Assembly: GCF_039973015.1 (NCBI RefSeq) | Contig: NZ_JBDWLT010000007.1 | Span: 62,001-126,000 of the forward strand | DNA length: 64,000 nucleotides | Direction of reading: 5' to 3' | Origin: Parvibaculum sp039973015 | GTDB lineage: Bacteria > Pseudomonadota > Alphaproteobacteria > Parvibaculales > Parvibaculaceae | Shown: positions 60,031 through 64,000 of the stretch, piece after piece | How the letters are laid out: every line of letters begins with the position of its first letter | Position numbering within the stretch: position 1 is the first letter of the stretch | Program-made: the position numbers and the translations under genes | Notes under the pieces: model-generated | What the model was told of the DNA's origin: nothing | The model's database searches: none | What the model saw: the letters and a program-made list of their open reading frames with translations, nothing else

Positions 60031-60350
60031 GGAGGTAAGTAAAAACAGCAGGTTGGGTGCAACTGCGCGAGTTTCAATATAAGCGCCGAATGCCTCTCCG
60101 TCCTTCCGCAGGAGCGAATTGTGGAGGATCGTGCAAGAACCGCCGAGTTCCGGTCTACCGCCGCCAGCCGCCGGAGGTCAATATCATCCCCGGAGACGAT
60201 CCCGCGATCCTGAAAGGGCGAGACTTCGCTACCTTCCAGGTAATTCAGATCGCACCCCGGACAGCCCACAATAGGCAGGCCGCCCTGCCCCGCGTTACGC
60301 GCGCCGCCGCAGGTGCAGCAGCACTTCCCTCTTCGTTACGAGGTGACCAG
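60031..60350. other. Divergent promoter region between AraC regulator and monooxygenase gene
   Basis: 320 nt without a convincing gene. The frame of the downstream monooxygenase stays open upstream to 60057, but its composition and the lack of an in-frame start with a ribosome site argue against coding. GAGGATCGTGCAAGAAC (60124-60140) resembles sites I associate with regulators of this AraC subgroup; this is only a guess. Confidence 0.45.
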
Positions 60351-60692
60351 ATGACCCAGACCCTATCGGAACTTACGAATATCGCCTTCATCCGCGCCCT
60401 GCCCGGGAGGTCGCTCGACCTCGGACGGGAGCTCTGCGCCCTCGTCACCCCGACGCGGGAGGAGGAAGGCTGCATCGGCTATGAGGTCCATCAGTCCGGC
60501 GATGACCCCGATATCTGGTTCCTCTATGAAAACTGGCGCTCGGCGGAGGACATGGAAGCGCATTTCGACACGCCGCATTTCACGGCTTTCAGCGAACGCG
60601 CCGAAACGCTGGTCGACGGCGACCTGACGCTGCATCGTTTCATGCGCTATTCGGCCATGACGACAATCGAGGCGCGGGGCTGCGCGGCATGA
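60351..60692 (+). CDS. Putative quinol monooxygenase (ABM-domain protein)
   Basis: 113 residues from ATG 60351, with GAGGTG 6 nt upstream. The ferredoxin-like antibiotic-biosynthesis-monooxygenase fold is visible: FIRALPGRSLDLGRELCAL, EEGCIGYEVHQSGDDPDIWFLYENWRS and AHFDTPHFTAF. YgiN-type members act on quinols. It is divergent from an AraC regulator and ends 4 nt from the convergent MlrC-like gene. Confidence 0.82.
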   Translation: MTQTLSELTNIAFIRALPGRSLDLGRELCALVTPTREEEGCIGYEVHQSGDDPDIWFLYENWRSAEDMEAHFDTPHFTAFSERAETLVDGDLTLHRFMRYSAMTTIEARGCAA

Positions 60693-60696
60693 ATGA

Positions 60697-62208
60697 CTAT
60701 TCGCCGATGCTCTCGCCCAGCGGCGTGACGCGGAGCCCCCTGCGGAGCCGCGTGAAGGGAAGCTTGGCAAGGTCGGCGGTATTCGGTCCCGGACTTTCAA
60801 CGACAAGCACCTCGCTCGACATGGGCCCAAAATCGGCCCGGAAGTGAACCGAGCTTTTGACCACGAGAATGGCGAGGTCCGCCGGGTCGAGCCCGGTGTG
60901 GCGGATCATTTCCTTGTCGGCGCATTGGCCTTTGCGCGAGGAGACAACGATCTGAACGCCGCCCGTCCGCAGACGGACGGTCGTGCCGAGTGACATCTGC
61001 GAGCCGCCATAGAAGGGGCCGGTGGCGAGAAACTTTCCATCGGTGACGCGCATCACCTCGAACTCGCCTTCAAGGGGACGCTCCTCGGGGGCGCCGCCCG
61101 TCTTCGCCCCAAGCGCCAGGGAGACAGTGGCACCCTCCCCTGCCTCCGCCGCACCGGCAGCACTTCCGGGATCGAAAAGAACGGCGAGACAGGCATTCTG
61201 TGCGTCCTGCCCGATCAGCTCCGCGAGAATGCCGATCGTGTCGCCATTGCCACCCGCGCCGGGATTGTCCTGCGTGTCGGCAAGGACGACAGGCCCCTTG
61301 CCGGGCGATGAATGCGCAATGGCGTGAGCGACGGCGTCACGCGCGGACCAGAGCTTCTCACGGAAATCGGGCTCGGCCTCCCGGCCCGCAGCGGCGATGC
61401 GCTCGGCGGCTTCCGCCGCCGCTGCCTCCGTATCGCCATAGGCAATGACCACAGGCCCGCATTCGGGAATGTCGACGGGCGGGAAGCCCGTGGTGAAGGA
61501 AACGCTGCTGACACGGCCATTGCCGGTGACGCGGCCTTCCGTCTCGGAGACCAGACCGTAGAGATGGGCAGCCGGTTCGATCAGCGTGCATTGCGCGGTG
61601 AGCGGAATGAGATAATCGAGACGGCGCATCGCCTTTGCCTGACGTGTGCCGGACTTCACGAGATGAGTGAGATGCGCCGCAGCGCGCGCGCCCGTCTCTG
61701 CCATGTCGACATGCGGATAGGTGCGATAGGCAATGAGCGCATCGGCCTCCGCGACCATCCGCTCCGTCACATTGGCATGAAGGTCGAGCGAAGCGACAAG
61801 CGGAATATCCGAGCCGATGGCGGCGCGGACACGGGCGAGGATCTCGCCCTCTCCATCGTCGTAATGCTCGGTGACCATCGCGCCGTGCAGATCGAGATAG
61901 ACGGCATCCAGATTGCCCGCGCCTTGCAGCTCTTCAAGCATCATCGCCATGACGCGCTCGAAGGCATCTTCCGTGACATGGGCGGACGGGGTCGCCGAGC
62001 ACCAGACAAGGGGCAGAAGCGTGTTGCCGGAAGACGCCGCATCGATGAAACCGGCGACGGGCACGTTCATGCCCTGGAAGGCGGTGAGAAGTCCCTCCCC
62101 CCTCTGAAGCGCGGGCCATGAATCCGCCTGTTCGAAAGCGGCATAATCCGCCTTGGTGGGCGCGAAGGTGTTTGTCTCGTGCTGGAAGCCGCCAACGGCA
62201 ATGCGCAT
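60697..62208 (-). CDS. mlrC: M81-family metallopeptidase (MlrC-like)
   Basis: 503 residues. Family founded by microcystinase C. VGGFQHETNTFAPT, YLDLHGAMVTEHYDDGEGE and ASLDLHANVTERM carry probable zinc ligands, and ADTQDNPGAGGNGDT is also conserved. Few members have been tested; most are likely to process unusual peptides or amides other than microcystin. It is monocistronic, flanked by EthD and monooxygenase genes on the other strand. Confidence 0.87.
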   Translation of the reverse strand: MRIAVGGFQHETNTFAPTKADYAAFEQADSWPALQRGEGLLTAFQGMNVPVAGFIDAASSGNTLLPLVWCSATPSAHVTEDAFERVMAMMLEELQGAGNLDAVYLDLHGAMVTEHYDDGEGEILARVRAAIGSDIPLVASLDLHANVTERMVAEADALIAYRTYPHVDMAETGARAAAHLTHLVKSGTRQAKAMRRLDYLIPLTAQCTLIEPAAHLYGLVSETEGRVTGNGRVSSVSFTTGFPPVDIPECGPVVIAYGDTEAAAAEAAERIAAAGREAEPDFREKLWSARDAVAHAIAHSSPGKGPVVLADTQDNPGAGGNGDTIGILAELIGQDAQNACLAVLFDPGSAAGAAEAGEGATVSLALGAKTGGAPEERPLEGEFEVMRVTDGKFLATGPFYGGSQMSLGTTVRLRTGGVQIVVSSRKGQCADKEMIRHTGLDPADLAILVVKSSVHFRADFGPMSSEVLVVESPGPNTADLAKLPFTRLRRGLRVTPLGESIGE

Positions 62209-62286
62209 TGAGAAATCACTTTCTATTCGTCATGTCCCCTGATCGCGGGCTCCCCCGATGATGCAGGGCCTGTCCCGAAACTCAAG

Positions 62287-62398
62287 TGTCATCCCGGCAC
62301 TTGCCTGTCCCGGCGAAGGCCGGGATGACCGGGACCCAATCCACCTCTCCGGCAAGAACGGCGGCCAATGGGTCCCGGGAATAAATCCCGGGATGACA
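62287..62398. repeat. Nested palindromic extragenic element (REP-like)
   Basis: Outer arms TGTCATCCCGG (62287-62297) and CCGGGATGACA (62388-62398) are perfect 11-bp inverted repeats. Inside are CCCGGC/GCCGGG with a GAAG loop (62309-62324) and CCGGGACCCA/TGGGTCCCGG (62329-62338, 62369-62378). The 112-nt unit lies between divergent genes, 73 nt before the EthD start. It looks like a dispersed alphaproteobacterial extragenic palindrome. Confidence 0.75.
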
Positions 62399-62470
62399 TC
62401 TTTGGTTTTGGTGAAGGACGTTGCAAACTCGCGGTCAACGAAATCAGAAGAAACAACAGGGAGAACCACC

Positions 62471-62854
62471 ATGATCAAGCTCACCTTCTGCCTGACGAGG
62501 CTGCCGAAACTGACGGTCGAGGAATTTCAGGACTATTGGTGGAACAAGCATGCGCCGCTGGTGAAGAGCCATCGCGAAGCGCTGCGCATCAAGCGCTATG
62601 TGCAGCTGCATTCCGCCGATCCGGCACTTGCCGAAGCCTTGCGCACGTCGCGCGGCGGCTCTCTCGAAAAGGCTCCTGCGGTCTATGACGGCGTGGCACA
62701 GCTCTGGTGGGACAGCATGGAGGATATCGCTTCCGCCATGTCGACCCCCGAGGGAGCGGAAGCCGGACGCCAGCTTCTGGAGGACGAGGCGAAATTCATC
62801 GACTTCGCGAAATCGCCGCTCTGGTTCGGCGAAGAGAAAGTGGTGTTCGGGTGA
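62471..62854 (+). CDS. EthD-family protein
   Basis: 127 residues from ATG 62471, with GGGAG upstream. A dimeric alpha+beta barrel fold of the EthD type: IKLTFCLTRLPKLTVEEFQDYWWNK then HAPLVKSH. EthD proteins accompany P450 ether-degradation systems, but most homologues have unknown roles. Ends 4 nt from the convergent Sel1 gene. Confidence 0.82.
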   Translation: MIKLTFCLTRLPKLTVEEFQDYWWNKHAPLVKSHREALRIKRYVQLHSADPALAEALRTSRGGSLEKAPAVYDGVAQLWWDSMEDIASAMSTPEGAEAGRQLLEDEAKFIDFAKSPLWFGEEKVVFG

Positions 62855-62858
62855 GGTT

Positions 62859-63614
62859 TCACGTCCCGCCGTGGGAGGCGACCCAGGTATTGGCCATTTC
62901 CTGCGCCTTCTCCTTTTCGCCCGGCTTCATCCAGCCTTCGTACTTTTCCATGAGTTCATCGGCTGCCGCGCGCTGCCCGGCATCGCCGAAACGGTTGGCG
63001 AGCATCAGATAACCCCAGCCGTCAATGCGGCTCTTGGCGACGCCCTCGCCTTCCATGTGAACACGGCCAAGCTCGGCGAAGGCAGGCGCGTAACGCTTGT
63101 TCGCGGAGAGGAGAAGCCAGCGCAGGCTCTCCGTGCGGTCGACCGGCGTACCCCAGCCATTGCGGTGCATGATCGACACGTAATATTGGGCATCGCCGCG
63201 CTGGGCGAGCGAGGCAGCCTCGAAGCTCTTCAGCGCCTGCGCGTAATTCTGCTTCAGACCGATCTTCTCGTTGCCCTGGAGATAGACCTCGCCGAGACGG
63301 ACAGCGGCGGCGGGCTGGCCACCGCGCGCGGCGAGAAGGAGAAATTCATAGGCCTTCGCATCGGACTGCTGCACGCCGCCGACGCCCTTGTCGTAGAGAT
63401 TGGCGAGAATCCATGCGGCACCCGTATGACCGCCTTCCGCGGCCTCCTTCCACTCGGTGACCGCACTCTCCATATCGCCCGACTGCTGCGCCGCGACGCC
63501 GCGCTCATAGGCGGCCTGCGCCTCATGGGAGGGCTCCGCGAAGACGGCGCCGGTAACGGCCAGATTGAGGCCGAAGGCGGCGGCGAGGACGGCGAGGCTC
63601 TTGCGGACGGTCAT
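62859..63614 (-). CDS. Exported Sel1/TPR-repeat protein
   Basis: 251 residues. A signal peptide covers about 1-26 (SLAVLAAAFGLNLAVTGAVFA). Sel1-like repeats of about 36 residues follow (AAWILANLYDKGVGGVQQSDAKAYEF, AAVRLGEVYLQGNEKIG, AQYYVSIMHRNGWGT, AFAELGRVHMEGEGV). Such proteins act as periplasmic adaptors; the partner is unknown. A 238-nt gap separates it from ilvD. Confidence 0.85.
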   Translation of the reverse strand: MTVRKSLAVLAAAFGLNLAVTGAVFAEPSHEAQAAYERGVAAQQSGDMESAVTEWKEAAEGGHTGAAWILANLYDKGVGGVQQSDAKAYEFLLLAARGGQPAAAVRLGEVYLQGNEKIGLKQNYAQALKSFEAASLAQRGDAQYYVSIMHRNGWGTPVDRTESLRWLLLSANKRYAPAFAELGRVHMEGEGVAKSRIDGWGYLMLANRFGDAGQRAAADELMEKYEGWMKPGEKEKAQEMANTWVASHGGT

Positions 63615-63688
63615 GGGTTCTCCTCGGTGAGCGGGAGGGGCAGTTTGCCGGAAAAATGTGGCGAAGTCATGGGGTTAGCTGAGAGATG

Positions 63689-63843
63689 GCTACCCACCCT
63701 CCCCTCGGGGAGGGTCGAAATTTGCGGCGCAGCATGCAAATTTCGGGGCGGGGGCTGTGCCGAGCCGTTTCCCCCGCCCCGAAAAATTCTTCGCTTTGCT
63801 CGAATTTTATCGACCCGCCCCCAAGGGCGGGTGGGACGCTAGC
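63689..63843. repeat. Compound palindromic element of five successive hairpins
   Basis: About 155 nt bounded by GCTACCCACCC and GGGTGGG...CTAGC. Inside, in order: ACCCTCCCC/GGGGAGGGT, GAAATTTGC/GCAAATTTC, a 14-bp stem TTTCGGGGCGGGGG/CCCCCGCCCCGAAA, AAAATTC/GAATTTT, and ACCCGCCC/GGGCGGGT. It lies between ilvD and the Sel1 gene. Alternating GC-only and AT-rich stems suggest an extragenic mobile palindrome. Confidence 0.8.
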
Positions 63844-63851
63844 AAATTCGC

Positions 63852-64000
63852 TCAAATATCCGCATAGACATGCTTCTCCGCCTTCGCGCCGGGATGCGTG
63901 ACCGCGCCTTTGCGGGCCGGGCCGACGAGCTGGGCATATTTCCAGAGCGCGCCCGAGGCGTACATGGTCTCGCGCGGGCGCCACGATGCGCGGCGCTTTT
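63852..64000 (-). CDS. ilvD: Dihydroxy-acid dehydratase, C-terminal fragment (cut by window edge)
   Basis: Only the last 48 or so residues are in the window; the 5' end lies beyond 64000. SWRPRETMYASGALWKYAQL and VGPARKGAVTHPGAKAEKH then VYADI match the C-terminus of rhizobial-type IlvD. The enzyme is an Fe-S dehydratase of branched-chain amino-acid synthesis. The stop TGA is at 63852-63854. Confidence 0.88.
   Translation of the reverse strand, partial: KRRASWRPRETMYASGALWKYAQLVGPARKGAVTHPGAKAEKHVYADI

Noticed and set aside
60057..60350. N-terminal extension of the monooxygenase gene
   Set aside because: Low-quality sequence with no family match; the ATG at 60351 has a good ribosome site and fits the family length.
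63689..63843. CRISPR array
   Set aside because: The stems differ from each other and there are no regular spacers or cas genes.

Overview
The window is 64 kb of GC-rich chromosome from an alphaproteobacterium, probably of the Rhizobiales/Parvibaculum kind. That placement is an inference. It rests on the gene order secF-secD-yajC, the run dgt-argS-SPOR-nagZ-scpA-scpB-tatA-tatB-tatC-serS-surE-pcm-LysM, a CysN-CysC fusion, TrmFO, homologues of the mitochondrial complex I assembly factors, and a GTTC-N7-GTTC SOS box of the alphaproteobacterial type between ssb and uvrA. Nearly all of it looks like core genome. I see no phage, transposase, integrase, CRISPR array or rRNA.

Layout. 1-10.1 kb (minus strand): an HMG-CoA-synthase-like protein with an OB-fold tail, a TPR/SPOR protein, glmU-glmS and galE (UDP-GlcNAc and UDP-galactose supply), and cysD-cysNC (sulfate activation to PAPS). 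10.3-15.7 kb: small genes, namely carbonic anhydrase, a RodZ-like HTH/SH3 membrane protein, a tandem pair of Rnk-like proteins, GFA, DUF1993 and a membrane protein. 15.7-18.6 kb: a small cell-surface cassette (RmlC-like epimerase, glycosyltransferase, sulfotransferase) ending beside tRNA-Lys. 18.8-27.1 kb (minus): tgt-queA (queuosine), two cyclophilins, coaD, gyrA, a PP2C-like phosphatase and ssb. 27.4-38.8 kb (mostly plus): uvrA, a divergent alpha/beta hydrolase/XRE regulator pair, a Tat-exported PhoD-like phosphatase, two tandem amidases and trmFO. 38.8-43.9 kb (minus): squalene-synthase-fold and Mth938-fold proteins (relatives of NDUFAF6 and NDUFAF3) with a PuuD-like membrane protein and SecF-SecD-YajC. 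44-57.5 kb: an AAA ATPase, then the thirteen-gene co-oriented housekeeping run. 57.6-64 kb: erpA, xthA, an AraC regulator facing a small monooxygenase, an MlrC-like M81 protein, an EthD protein, a Sel1 protein, and the 3' end of ilvD at the right edge.

How parts connect. CysDNC makes PAPS, the donor used by the sulfotransferase at 17.8 kb. GlmU, GlmS and GalE supply nucleotide sugars to envelope pathways. TatABC can export the twin-arginine PhoD-like phosphatase. NagZ, the LysM/M23 protein and two SPOR proteins belong to peptidoglycan turnover and division. ScpAB works with SMC. SsB, UvrA and GyrA are DNA-maintenance proteins, and the first two share an SOS operator.

Points most worth a second look: the HMG-CoA-synthase-like protein has Gln where the catalytic Cys should be; Tgt has lost three of its four zinc ligands; two nested palindromic intergenic elements lie near the right end; NDUFAF3- and NDUFAF6-type genes sit beside secDF; two convergent gene pairs share a single CTAG as both stop codons; and several inverted repeats look like operators. 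I did not find a convincing wholly new multigene system.
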